Below are positions 9,401 through 15,770 of a stretch of 64,000 nucleotides of DNA, in pieces. The translations under genes and the position numbers were made by a program. The DNA lies in contig NZ_JAMZDZ010000001.1 of the NCBI RefSeq assembly GCF_024172085.1, positions 1,922,001 through 1,986,000 on the forward strand, given 5' to 3'. Below the pieces are notes generated by a model. The model worked only from the letters and a program-made list of their open reading frames with translations. It was not told the origin of the DNA and did no database searches. Origin of the DNA: Hamadaea flava (lineage in GTDB: Bacteria; Actinomycetota; Actinomycetes; Mycobacteriales; Micromonosporaceae). The stretch's first letter is position 1, and each line of letters begins with the position of its first letter.

Positions 9401-11207
9401 GCCAGTTGTCCGGGTCGTGGGCCCGCGTGGTCAATTCCGGAGTCAACGTGTCGACGGTGGCGCCGTTGGCCGGGTACCGCGTGTCGACCTGCGGCAGCAC
9501 GTCGTCGGTGTAGATCGCATAGATGTACGGCGCGCAGGTCCGCCCGCCGCACGCAGTGTCGCCCGTCGGGCCGTTGCGGGAGGTGAATCGCTTCCACTGG
9601 GCGTTGGTGGTGTCGGAGTTGGCCGACACGGCCAGACCGTAGTTCGTCGAGCCGCCAGTCGTCCACGCGTTGAACTCGTCGACGCTGAGGATCACCGGAA
9701 CCCAGTCACCGACTGTCGCGCTGCTGCCGGTGTTGCCACACGCGGCCGCCGAGTTCGGCGACGCTGTGCCCAGTGCCGGGCTACGCAGCGCAGGCCCGCC
9801 GTAGGTGGTGCTGCTGCCCCATCGTGCCGACGTGGCCGCCCATGATGCACCGACGGCGTAGACGGAGAACGGCTGCGCGGTGCAGTTGTACTGCCATGTC
9901 ATGAACAGGTTCAGCGTCACATACGTCAGGTGCTTGCCACCGTAGGTGGTGGCGAAGTCGCCGAAGTGCAGCAGCGATTTCGCCCGCGTCGTCCCACCGT
10001 TTGCAGTGCCGATCTTGAGCGTGTCCTCGCCTGAATGATCGACGTCGTCGCCGTACATCACGTAGGTGTCGCCGTCGGTGTCCAGCCGCAGAACCGGATC
10101 CACATAGACCGGGAACACCCGGGCCGGATCAGCAAGCCACGCCGCGCTGGCCGTGACACGAACCGCCGGCTGACCGTCCACATCCACCAGCTCGTACGTC
10201 ACGTCGTGCGAGAACGCCGCCTCGCCGGACTGCGCGTTGAACGACGAGTCCTTCAGGTAGCCGCGCGGCATGCGCGCCACGATCGTGCCCGCCTGGTTGG
10301 TGAACACGACCTCACCATCGGCGTTGATGGAGGGGGTGACGCCGGACAGGTTCAGTGGATAGGTCCACGTCGATGGCGCAGACGACGAGTGAAGGATCAA
10401 CGTCTCCTTCGCCGCCATCGCCTGCGACTCGATACGGACATCCGTCGACGGCAGGACGCCGGTGTACAGGGCGGAGCCGTCCGACACTGCAGGCTCGCCG
10501 AGCGTCGCGCCTTCGAGCGAGTACCCGACGATCTCACCCGTCGGAGCTGTCACGGTGACCAGATCCTGGGCGGCCGAGCCGGCCAGGGCGAGCGGCACGG
10601 TCCCGCTCGCGTCTTCCGCGGTGCTCGTTGCCGTCGACGTGCCGCCGGCGATTGAGAGTTTCCAGCTGTTCGCGGCGGTTTCCCACCGACCGCTGGCGGT
10701 CCGTTTGAAGGTTCCGTCGATGGGCTGCCACGTGCCGTCGGCCGCCTTGTAGTTCACTGGTTCCTGGAACACCTGACGGGCGTAGATCCCGTTACTGTCT
10801 CGCCACATCGTCGAGGTCGCCGACGAGGCCTGCGGCACTCGCACCTTCGACTTCTCGTCGAACCCTTTCGGCGACACCACCGTCTGCTTCGTCGGGCTGC
10901 TGTCGACCTTGCTCGGCTGGTAACCGTCGAGACCGTTGGCGACCTTCTTCGGCGCCCGCCCGGTGCCGGTGTGCGAGTCCGTCTCCTCGGCCGACACGTA
11001 GCCGCCCTTGCCGGCGTGGCCCTGGGCTACGGCAGGTAGGCCTGCCGTAGGCGACCCGTAGGCCCACAGGGGACGCTGCGCCATCCAGGAGGTCAGCCAG
11101 CCGAGCGGGAAGCTGCCGTTCTCGGGCACCACGCCGGACGGCACGCCGACCGACAGCCCGAACAGCACCAGCGCCACAAAGACGACACGACGCGGCCAAG
11201 ATCGCAT
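450..11207 (-). CDS. Secreted RHS/YD-repeat polymorphic toxin with LamG, Hint and nuclease-like tip
   Basis: A 3585-aa protein. A signal peptide (residues 1-30, MRSWPRRVVFVALVLFGLS) follows an ATG with GGGGGAG upstream. A DNRLRE-like region lies at about 365-505. YD repeats fill about 700-2940, interrupted by three LamG/concanavalin-like domains at about 940-1150, 1200-1435 and 1965-2170. The RHS core ends at about 2950-3020 (ARWYNTDTGQFDTRD). It is followed by a Lys/Ala-rich coil (3020-3160) and a Gly-rich membrane-like stretch (3160-3305). A Hint domain spans 3315-3460 (starts CHSFDPSTRVLM, ends VPVLVHN). The last 125 residues hold CATC, HWTGDHTPPN and CKTC, which reads as an HNH-like or zinc-ribbon nuclease. 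RHS shells of this kind encapsulate and release a toxic C-terminus; the nuclease activity is inferred. A candidate immunity gene follows. Confidence 0.93.
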   Translation of the reverse strand: MRSWPRRVVFVALVLFGLSVGVPSGVVPENGSFPLGWLTSWMAQRPLWAYGSPTAGLPAVAQGHAGKGGYVSAEETDSHTGTGRAPKKVANGLDGYQPSKVDSSPTKQTVVSPKGFDEKSKVRVPQASSATSTMWRDSNGIYARQVFQEPVNYKAADGTWQPIDGTFKRTASGRWETAANSWKLSIAGGTSTATSTAEDASGTVPLALAGSAAQDLVTVTAPTGEIVGYSLEGATLGEPAVSDGSALYTGVLPSTDVRIESQAMAAKETLILHSSSAPSTWTYPLNLSGVTPSINADGEVVFTNQAGTIVARMPRGYLKDSSFNAQSGEAAFSHDVTYELVDVDGQPAVRVTASAAWLADPARVFPVYVDPVLRLDTDGDTYVMYGDDVDHSGEDTLKIGTANGGTTRAKSLLHFGDFATTYGGKHLTYVTLNLFMTWQYNCTAQPFSVYAVGASWAATSARWGSSTTYGGPALRSPALGTASPNSAAACGNTGSSATVGDWVPVILSVDEFNAWTTGGSTNYGLAVSANSDTTNAQWKRFTSRNGPTGDTACGGRTCAPYIYAIYTDDVLPQVDTRYPANGATVDTLTPELTTRAHDPDNWPAKGLKYQYVVYNDVWTRLWTSTWSTTPSVTVPAGILAWNKSYNYTVLLDDYSLKSAERPYAFTTPVPQPAIASQFSQNSGKGFDPSTGNYTTSATDASIAGVGPGLEITRYYNSINRNSDTAAFGAGWTSVVDMRATQVKDFAGTLQTVSVRYPTGQEVAFGRNSDGSFTAPMGRYAVFKPILSGTTVVGYSLTDKDATTYTFAQASGTTVWKISSITDANGRTLTFTYNASGQLETMTSASGRSLHVEWMTSSSTRDYISRIYTDPAISGDASTVKSWTYTVDNVKLTSVCGPVASECTTYAYTSISQGANTVLNSGAYSYWRLGDAPGPIAKSSVLARAGTDNGLYNNVTVGPDKMYTQASASAAFNGTSSSVQLPGKLVTDGTYQSISLWFKTTTAGGVLFSYSAGAISGGTTAGNYTPALYIDANGYLRGEFWQGTTTPIKSLTTVTDDTWHHVALIGAGDTQTMYLDNTVQGTLAGTISMYQTGGASYEYLGAGFIGHGWPDHANSGASPAKATYFTGQISDAAFFTKALARSEVAAVRDAARWSSYELTKITRPSGRVTAQVTYDTASAKVTTVTDENGGTWTLNAPTIAGDSDVYAASVLGSKPANYWRLDEPGDTTDAVNEVAGGTATYAGTVTFSETGPFADRTAVKLDGSSANLLLPTSNINLGGPASVSLWFKMPSASTAGGVLYGYQNGPITDPTATTSAVPALYVGTDGKLRGGFWTTAGGTPITTTTSVADGKWHQATLAASSASQTLYLDGVAIGTKNVALSVPANGYSYLGAGKWASWIGSNAANPVGYFPGWIAEAAFFGSTLSADEIAAQFAASKASLPQVLTTVDTTITTISMPVQTVTVTDPGGQTISYAYDLANGSRMVSQTDAIGKTTRYGYDTGGFSSLEYDENGIWTQSIQDSRGNTIQQISCQDQDQNKCSSVYFEYYLNAADSVDPRNDQIVSSRDARSTSATDNTYKTTNAYDAKGNATTVTDPLGRVTTTAYTDGTTTAAYGGGFAPAGLPASVTKPSGAIETIEYYPNGDVGRVTTPAGKVTTYTYDNLGRKLSEAEVTSTFATGLTTTYTYDDAGRVLTQTDPPVTNRVTGAVHTSVTTNVYDVDGNMTSQTISDSTGGDIARTETVAFNKYGQKESQTDAVGNTTQFGYDTYGNVVLETEADGGQTRYELDANGNLLNAYMVGYTGDPNNPQTAAEILIQAKKYDPAGRLAWEKDAAGWYTAYDYTNNGLVAKVIRADGDPENGTSKKFVTQLNTYDPAGNLTQQVTNNGATTTVYEYDAAGRQWRTTLDANGLNRVTTNVFAADDTVVSTRSSSGTAGTLMARSDTMYDPEGNVQAQTSYATDPATTPVAWWKLNQSTGTDAADAAGNAIAGMSSTGVTWNGTAATFDGSTGYLSVSDPVVDTSRSFTMSAWVTLADKNANHPVVLKSSRSSSSFYLMYEQSTDKWYATGSQTTYGGSWKALRSTSSPTVGTATHLAVVYDAAAQTYSMYVNGTLEATTTGVVNRQDARGSFYIGKYSSYYMAGSIRDVQVYQDALTATQIATVKGGTTPAAGASVSRAMMATDEGGLIRSSKDPNGNVTSISNDEAGRPALLTGATVTAETYSGGTTSARPVTYIGYDTFGDKTETVDGNGNRTVHVFDRAGRQYETHLPAYTPPGSSTVINPVASQTYDALSQVTTSTDALGKTTHYDYDQLGRVWKTTAPDGGISYASYDLLGNQTWSKDPTSKISGATYDYLGRQTTSYQHMNAANVDYTTTYSYDTYGRLQTVTTPGGSTTGYTYDPAGETLTTIINSSRITKVDYDGLGRPVKTTNPDLTYSQVSYDMLGRAKLTSSYKPGTTPTLLASTSATYDKAGNQLTSTDAENNTITYTYDPTGMILSETQPITATDAIATTFGYDLAGNRTRFTDGRGNKFWTTYNTLGLPESQIEPATTAYSAAADRTYTTAYNAAGQAASQTQPGGVTQSYAYDDAGRMTSQSGTGADGATGTRTFGYDLAGRITSFDTGVGTNTIGYEDRGLPSTISGPSGNSAFEYDLNGSMTKRTDAAGTTTYSYFTSGRDSGLLSQVANTSAGVDIRFDPYNDMGSATTLTYYSGNAKADTRTFAYDDLHRMTSDEVKTTGGATVSKIVYGWDKNGNEKTKTTTNFAGVTRSNTYTYDKADRLVTWNDGTTSTTYAYDKSGNRTQNGTRLFVYDERNRLVGDGATTYNYTARGTLSSTQTGSTTYTTTADAFGQILSQGSAGGTQTYTYDALGRAIKTGFAYTGLDNDLAADSETTYVRDPSSDLVGEVRTADQTKRLTLTDLHDDVVGQLTATSATLDGSVNYDPLGKVLASSGTVIGHLGYQSEWTESVTGRVNMLARWYNTDTGQFDTRDTASNSPTPDSINANRYQYGNANPMTATDPSGHWPSWIKKATSAVSNTFSSAYNSVKSYASSAANYASSRMSAARSWAADRYDAASNYVNKKVSQAKNYVKKKVEQGRKYVQKKAQQLKHKVKNTYNKVKQAAKQVKAKAARHVAKVVKNVKDAAKATGKWIKDHKDAIIEVVAVVATVAATIALGPVGGLLVGIAINVAKDAATGKIHSLADLGRSVLSGAITGTIGAVTGGVGGAIGGKIAGMVAGKVGTGILARAATGAIGGAISGGVGGGLGDAATQYAQTGHVDWGRAGAAALTGAAVGGAMGGIGGALTKPRTEGSQGSPGKTCHSFDPSTRVLMANGSTKAIKDVKIGDKVTATDPTTGRTEAKPVTVLHNNNDSDLADITVRDQKTGKSTVLHTTWFHPFWNATNSQWTDAKDLKTGDRLRDANGQTTQIVAAVKVWTGLRWMRDLTVDDIHAYYVLAGNVPVLVHNVDQKRLCDLTLGPDGSRKAEGVTAERGDTVLPHEQKMVNESGDRNGCATCPATSSGYADGHWTGDHTPPNKAAPNGPWTLYPQCKTCAKQQGGIVNGINREWYDFPAEPRFPGLVDGTRLGLINL

Positions 11208-11309
11208 GACGCGACTCCCCCATGATCAACCAAGACTGGCGGAGGAGATTCTTCGGCCTCATACAGCCGGCGCACAAGACCCGTTCAGGCCGCCGGAGCT
11301 ACGATTTGA

Positions 11310-11852
11310 TCACGGCTCACTGAGCATCTTCGCAACACTGCTGCTCACTGCCAGTCGCGTCGCATCCGGGTCCAAGGCGGGAATCACGGACACATTGCCG
11401 CTAACGGACGATAGGGTCGCGCCCGACACGACGATGAGGCACCTCTGATTCGACCGCTCACGCGCCACCGCAAGAACTGTCTCCACCGGCAGCCTTCCGG
11501 CTGCGACGATGACCGCACATTTGCCCAGAATCAGCGTATTAGCATACGAACGCGCATTAGCCACGTCCTGATCGCCCTCAATCGACAGGAACCGCGCCTG
11601 ACCGAGAGTCTTCAGCGACGCGTCCTGCATACCGGCCCACACCGGCTGCACCTCTGCCGACTGCACCCCGGCAGAATCGGTCAGCAAGCAGGCGGTGACG
11701 TCACGATACTGCCGCGCCCGCGGTTCCACCCCCGCATCCGGCCACAGCAGGAAGATGCTGACCACGATGAGGACCACACCCACACCGGCCAGCCAAAACC
11801 AACGACGCACACCCTCAAACACATGCGGAAGAGTAAACGAACGCACCGACAA
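11310..11852 (-). CDS. Membrane-anchored protein upstream of the RHS gene
   Basis: A 180-aa protein with one N-terminal membrane segment (about residues 17-37, WFWLAGVGVVLIVVSIFLLW) and an outside domain of about 140 residues. That domain contains TACLLTDSAGVQ and KCAVIVAAGRLPVETVLAV, a pattern faintly like the periplasmic-binding fold of BMP-type lipoproteins; this resemblance is weak. It ends 102 bp before the RHS start on the same strand, so cotranscription is plausible. The start is TTG at 11852, or GTG two codons in. The function is unknown; assisting export or display of the RHS protein is only a guess from position. Confidence 0.6.
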   Translation of the reverse strand: MSVRSFTLPHVFEGVRRWFWLAGVGVVLIVVSIFLLWPDAGVEPRARQYRDVTACLLTDSAGVQSAEVQPVWAGMQDASLKTLGQARFLSIEGDQDVANARSYANTLILGKCAVIVAAGRLPVETVLAVARERSNQRCLIVVSGATLSSVSGNVSVIPALDPDATRLAVSSSVAKMLSEP

Positions 11853-11873
11853 CCCGCCCGGGGCGGGTCGTGG

Positions 11874-11920
11874 TCAGGGGTCAGGGGTCAGGGGTCAGGG
11901 GTCAGGGGTCAGGGGTCAGG
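11874..11920. repeat. Heptamer tandem repeat (TCAGGGG)6.7
   Basis: Six perfect TCAGGGG units followed by a partial TCAGG lie just upstream of the 180-aa membrane protein gene. The G-runs, one per 7 bases, could form a G-quadruplex, and the perfect tandem array is expected to vary in copy number by slippage. It is not a CRISPR array, because there are no spacers. Confidence 0.95.
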
Positions 11921-12258
11921 ACAATACCGCCACCCCGCCTGTCGAACGTCCTTCCCGTCGACGCAGGGCGTCCCACCAATAGCGAAATCGCCCAGCTCAC
12001 CCTGCGATCGGCCATCCACGCGATGAAGCCGGTTGATCGCGCCCCCCGTGGCGAGGACGTCTTCACGCAGATTGTGGACAGCACCCTGATAGCAGCACAG
12101 CCGGCCCACGAGAGCGCAAGATCGAGCACCTCGGGATGCTGATCGCAGACCTCGCCTACGAACCCCACATCGACTACGCCGCGGCGCACTCGGCGCTGCA
12201 AGCTGCCGGCGAACTCACGGGCTGCCGCAGTGCTGTCTCTCGCGATCGCCACCAGCGC
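11921..12258. other. No supportable gene between the heptamer repeat and the IS-disrupted gene
   Basis: Several overlapping frames are open on both strands, but none has a convincing ribosome site, domain or typical codon pattern. The stretch may be decayed coding DNA. Confidence 0.4.
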
Positions 12259-12411
12259 CTACAGGTCGTGAAAACCAACCTCAACGACACTGCGTGCCCC
12301 CGCCGCACGCATCATCCACGTCAAAGTGCCGACAGCCGCAGGGTCCTCAAACACCTCGACTTCAATCCAGGGGACTGCCCCGAGTTTGGTTGACTCTCGG
12401 GGTTGGGTTGG

Positions 12412-13275
12412 TCAGACTGCTTTTGCGGTCTTGTGAAGTGTCTCAAACTCGATCGGGGTGAGTCGGCCGAGGCGGGTCTGGCGCCTGCGACGGTGGTAAG
12501 TGCGTTCGATCCAGGTCACGATCGCCAGGCGCAGTTCCTGGCGAGTCGCCCAGCGCTGGCGATCGAGAACATTCTTCTGCAGCAGGGCGAAGAACGACTC
12601 CATCGCGGCGTTGTCACCACACGCGCCGACACGGCCCATCGATCCGCGAAGTCCATTGCGGCGCAACGCTTTGACGAACTTGTGTGACCGGAATTGGCTG
12701 CCGCGGTCGGAGTGGACCACGGTGCCGGCCGGATCGCGCAACGCGATCGCGTTGCGCAGCGCCGCGACGGCGAGGCCGGCCTTCATCCGGGCGTCGACGG
12801 AGTAGCCGACGATCCGCCCCGAGAAGGCGTCCTTGATCGCGCACAGATACAGCTTGCCCGCGCCGGTCGGATGTTCGGTGATATCGGTCAACCACAAGGC
12901 ATCCGGCGTGGTCGCGGTGAACCGGCGTCGGACGAGATCATCATGCACAGGCGGCCCCGAACGGCGATGCAGGCCGCGTTTCTTGGCGAACACCGACCAG
13001 ATGCGCTGCATCGAGCACAACCTCGCGACCCGGTTGCTGCCTGCCGCGATGCCCTGGGCGTTCAGCTCGTCGGCGATGAACCGGTAGCCGAACGCTGGAT
13101 CGTCGTGGTGGATGTCGAGGGCGACGTTGATCAGGTGGGCGTCGTCCCAGTCGCGCTGCGAGACCGGGTCGGCCTTCCACTGGTAGAAGGCCTGTTTGGA
13201 GAACCCCAGTACCCGGCAGGCGACCGCGACGGGGATGCCGTCGGCGGCCAGGTCCTCAACCAGCGGGTAGGTCAT
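12412..13275 (-). CDS. IS3-family transposase OrfB, DDE integrase core
   Basis: 287 aa. An HTH_21-like N-terminus (GFSKQAFYQWK) is followed by the rve/DDE catalytic core: D131 in LWLTDITEHP, D190 in VHSDRGSQF and E226 in DNAAMESFFALLQ. Its ATG overlaps the OrfA stop (ATGA). An in-frame CCCAAAA heptamer at 13281-13275 directly precedes that stop, so an OrfAB fusion by -1 frameshifting is expected, as usual for IS3 elements. Intact and probably active, since the second copy has an identical product. Confidence 0.96.
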   Translation of the reverse strand: MTYPLVEDLAADGIPVAVACRVLGFSKQAFYQWKADPVSQRDWDDAHLINVALDIHHDDPAFGYRFIADELNAQGIAAGSNRVARLCSMQRIWSVFAKKRGLHRRSGPPVHDDLVRRRFTATTPDALWLTDITEHPTGAGKLYLCAIKDAFSGRIVGYSVDARMKAGLAVAALRNAIALRDPAGTVVHSDRGSQFRSHKFVKALRRNGLRGSMGRVGACGDNAAMESFFALLQKNVLDRQRWATRQELRLAIVTWIERTYHRRRRQTRLGRLTPIEFETLHKTAKAV

Positions 13276-13559
13276 TTTGGGTTGTGCTCGCGGGAGGCGA
13301 AGTAGGCTGCGGCACGGCGCAGGATCTCGTTCTCCTGCTCCAGGAGCCGGTTACGTTTGCGCAGCTCACGAAGCTCAGCTGACTCGTCGGCGGTGACGCC
13401 GGGCCGCACTCCGTCCTCGATGTCGGCCAGTTTCAGCCAGCGGTGCAGACACGACTCGGATATCCCGAAATCCTTGGCGATCTGCGCCACCGGCGCCTGG
13501 CCCTTACGGGCGACCGCGACCACATCACGACGGAACTCCTCGGGGAATGCCTTCGGCAC
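13272..13559 (-). CDS. IS3-family transposase OrfA, helix-turn-helix
   Basis: 95 aa from GTG 13559 (MPKAFPEEFRRDVVAVARK); a TTG two codons upstream is also possible, but GGAAGG spacing favours GTG. The helix-turn-helix reads APVAQIAKDFGISESCLHRW. It is followed by a leucine zipper (LRELRKRNRLLEQENEILRR) for multimerisation. It binds the IS ends and supplies the N-terminus of the OrfAB transposase. Confidence 0.95.
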   Translation of the reverse strand: MPKAFPEEFRRDVVAVARKGQAPVAQIAKDFGISESCLHRWLKLADIEDGVRPGVTADESAELRELRKRNRLLEQENEILRRAAAYFASREHNPK

Positions 13560-14215
13560 GATCAACTTCCTTCCAGCGAAGAACCTATCCTCGCAGGTCA
13601 GGAGTCAAGCAAAGCCGGGGCAGTCCCCAGAACTCCGAATCGTCGTCGGCACCGCCGTTCCACCAGCGCCAGGAGCGCCGCAAGTCGGATGAGTAGTCAA
13701 ACCATCCGATCCAGCTGGCGAAGGTCCACGGCCGCTCAGCTTCGTAGCGAACCTTCCCCGCTTCGTCGAGCACCCTCCAAGCCCGTAGCTCCTCCTCCGC
13801 CTCGGCTGTAGACAGCTCCGGGGCGCACGCACGAACAAACCAGTCCGGTGTGTGGGCCTTCCAGTCCTCGACGCTGACAGGCAGCTCACTTCTTGGCGGG
13901 ATCCAGTGTGTGACCGCGATCAACAACTCTTTGCAGCGATCGAGCGAGGACTGCGAGTGACCATCGGTCTGACCGACGAAGCGTCGGAGCACACCCTCTG
14001 GATTCCCTTGAGGGCCTTGGAAGATGCGGATTCCCTCTACCGTGCGCGTCATGAAGCCAGTCTCCCAGGACGACACGGCAAGACGAGCGACTACCGATCT
14101 TGCAGGCACATATTCGACCACCCGGCCGTTGGCCCGTTGGCAGATCTGAATACTCGAGCTGCCAGGTCTATAGCGGACTTGGCTACGTATCCCCCGCTGG
14201 CGCAAATTTGCTAAC

Positions 14216-14670
14216 AGCCCGTGTCCATGGACGGGCTTGAACCCGCCTACACCCGCAATGACCAGCCAGTTAGCCCACAAGAGCGGGGCCGCGAGGTGCA
14301 TCTCTGCACCTTGGCCTTCCGGAGCAGCCTCGGACTACGGCGCTCTCGGTCGTTCGAACAGACTGGGTGGCAGGGGGGATTTGAACCCCCATTTGTCGCA
14401 CCCATGTGCAAGATGGGTGTTCATGTGGTTGACGCTACGGGTTGATCATGGGCCACATCAAGCAGCAATCATCGATGTCATGCGTGTCCCTACCTCGGTA
14501 TTTGGCTCCTCCACTCTCGCGAGTCAAGACGTCATGCCACATGGCGCGGACTGTCGCATCTGTGCGCACGCCGGCTGGAGGCAACGCCGAGCGCTGTCCC
14601 AGGTCAGCAGGCCTCGGATGTGCCGAGCCGGAGCGGGTTCTAGCGGCTCCAGGAACACTGCCTGGGACTT
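14216..14670. repeat. Repeat module copy A with tRNA-like segments
   Basis: Non-coding repeat shared with module B (25740-26345) and C (37855-38465). In order on the plus strand: a GGGCTTGAACCC block, the palindrome-rich block GAGGTGCATCTCTGCACC, GGCCTTCCGG, GTTCGAAC, then GGGGGATTTGAACCCCC (a T-arm on the minus strand) and a hairpin AcCCAT...ATGGGt. After about 110 less similar bases comes a block ending in GGAGCGGGTTCTAG. The conserved GGTTCAA/GTTCGAA T-loop words suggest decayed tRNA genes. The split paralogue pseudogene ends just upstream, so gene and module were duplicated together. Confidence 0.8.
14364..14456 (-). ncRNA. tRNA-like element, copy A
   Basis: The minus strand reads as a cloverleaf-like RNA: a perfect 5-bp T-arm (14374-14390) with loop TTCAAAT, 3' acceptor CTGCCAC followed by CCA, and an anticodon-like hairpin with 7-nt loop CTTGCAC (TGC would be in the anticodon place). 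The 5' acceptor GTGGC pairs for 5 bp. The D-like hairpin is broken in this copy compared with copy B. The D-to-anticodon linker and variable region are too long for a normal tRNA, so this is more likely a relic than a working tRNA. Confidence 0.4.
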
Positions 14671-15121
14671 GACGTCGTGCTCGCTGCGCGGGGCTGCGCC
14701 TTGCTGGTTGTCACGCTCGATCTGCTGCGGCGACCGGCTTCTCGTGCTGCAGCAGTCGGCTGCGGTCGGTTCGCAACCTGTCGGGCAGCGACCTGACGAG
14801 CCGGCCCTCTGATTGCGGCTCATACTCGTCGGGTGCGATACGAGGATCTTCTGGCGCGAACGGACTGGTCAGCGGTTGAACGCGCGTGGCCGCAGCGTTC
14901 GCCGAACACGCCCACACGATCTGACCCGGGCACAGCTTCACGGTCCACCGTGTCCTGCGATCCGACAACGCAACAGCGCCGTTCGAACTGCCCGACCCTC
15001 ACCGGTCGCGCGGATGCTCTTTCCGCTGATCTATAGGTAAGTGACGGGTGCCGGCTTGCGCTTGGCGTCGTGTCGCCGACAGTTGGTTGTTGACCGTGGG
15101 CTGTCTCCGTACGGTGCGGTG

Positions 15122-15559
15122 ATGCCCGCAGCGAACTCCTCACACGGCCGGATCGCGGTTGCGATCGCGGCCGCCTGCGTCGCCGTCGTCGGATGCGCCA
15201 CCAGCCCCTCGGAGAAGGAGCAGCCCGACGCGTACGCCACGGTGACCGCGAGCGCGACACCGTCGGCATCCGCCTCAGCGTCCGGCTCGCCGTCGGCAAC
15301 GCTCACGGTTTCACCGACGGCTACCAAGGTCGTTGTCTCGCCGAAACCGACCTTGGTGAGACCACCGAAGACGTCGACCAAGCCGTCTCCGAAACCGTCG
15401 CCGAAGACGTCAGCGACTCACAATCACAGTGGGACCGTGGTCCCCGGTGCGTACTGCCCCGACTCCGAGCACGGCTGGTACGGCCTGAGCTCGGCGGGCA
15501 ACCGCTACCGGTGTTCGTACTACTCCAGCGACGGCCGGTGGCGCTGGAAGCGCGTCTAA
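15122..15559 (+). CDS. Secreted lipoprotein with Ser/Thr/Pro linker and Cys/Trp-rich tail
   Basis: 145 aa. The N-terminal signal has a lipobox (AVVGC, Cys about residue 24), so the mature protein should be lipid-anchored outside the membrane. A low-complexity Ala/Ser/Thr/Pro linker (SPKPTLVRPPKTSTKPSPKP) follows. It ends in a small domain with two Cys and many aromatic residues (CPDSEHGWYGLSSAGNRYRC, then SDGRWRWKRV). The ATG at 15122 is chosen because it gives a compact signal peptide. It stands alone; the function is unknown, perhaps binding at the cell wall. Confidence 0.75.
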   Translation: MPAANSSHGRIAVAIAAACVAVVGCATSPSEKEQPDAYATVTASATPSASASASGSPSATLTVSPTATKVVVSPKPTLVRPPKTSTKPSPKPSPKTSATHNHSGTVVPGAYCPDSEHGWYGLSSAGNRYRCSYYSSDGRWRWKRV

Positions 15560-15571
15560 CCCACTGGGATT

Positions 15572-15641
15572 GGCGGGGGCAGGATTCACCTGCGGCCTCG
15601 AGCTGACGAGGCCGGCGCGCTACCGCGCTGCTATGCCCGCC
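15572..15641 (-). pseudogene. tRNA-like pseudogene (Thr(CGT)-like by appearance)
   Basis: On the minus strand, GGCGGGC pairs with CCCCGCC (six of seven pairs) as an acceptor stem. AGCGCGGTAGCGC resembles a D-arm, and a long stem GGCCTCG/CGAGGCC stands in the anticodon place with CGT near the loop. GCAGGTGAATCCTGC is a T-arm whose loop is TGAAT instead of TTCGAAT. Relative to a standard tRNA, a TC pair is missing in both the D-arm and the T-loop. The 70-nt length is short. Probably a decayed tRNA. Confidence 0.5.
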
Positions 15642-15770
15642 AGCCATGTCCATGCTGGCACGCCACCTCGCGTCGTGCTGATCGACGCACAGCACCCGGT
15701 CCGATTCGGGCCTCGTGCTGCGGCTCCGCATCTCTGCTAGTGCCACTGGTGACCCGACTCCGTCTGCCTG

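Larger units (their letters stand above)
12371..13627 (-). mobile_element. IS3-family insertion sequence, copy 1 (1257 bp)
   Basis: The ends are imperfect inverted repeats starting GGGACTGCCCCG. The 3-bp target duplication CAG lies at 12368-12370 and 13628-13630. It encodes OrfA and OrfB on the minus strand, with proteins identical to those of the copy at 34777-36033 and the same total length. The intact homologous target at 25.1 kb (cttcaatccagaactcc) confirms the exact insertion point. Confidence 0.97.
12259..14052 (-). pseudogene. Paralogue of the 25056-25589 gene, split by an IS3-family insertion
   Basis: The gene starts at ATG 14052 (MTRTVEGIRIFQGPQG) and runs to ADDDSEFW near 13628. 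There a 1257-bp IS3 element interrupts it; the remaining 3' part is found at 12370-12259, ending at TAG. With the IS and one CAG target copy removed, the frame matches the intact paralogue at 25056-25589 nearly residue for residue. The truncated product would end in a few IS-encoded residues (GLPRLCLTPDLRG). The family is unknown to me: an acidic soluble protein rich in Trp (FASWIGWFDYSSD, SWRWWNGGADDD). This copy is presumably inactive. Confidence 0.9.

Noticed and set aside
11874-11920. Possible CRISPR array
   Set aside because: Seven-base units with no spacers; a simple tandem repeat.
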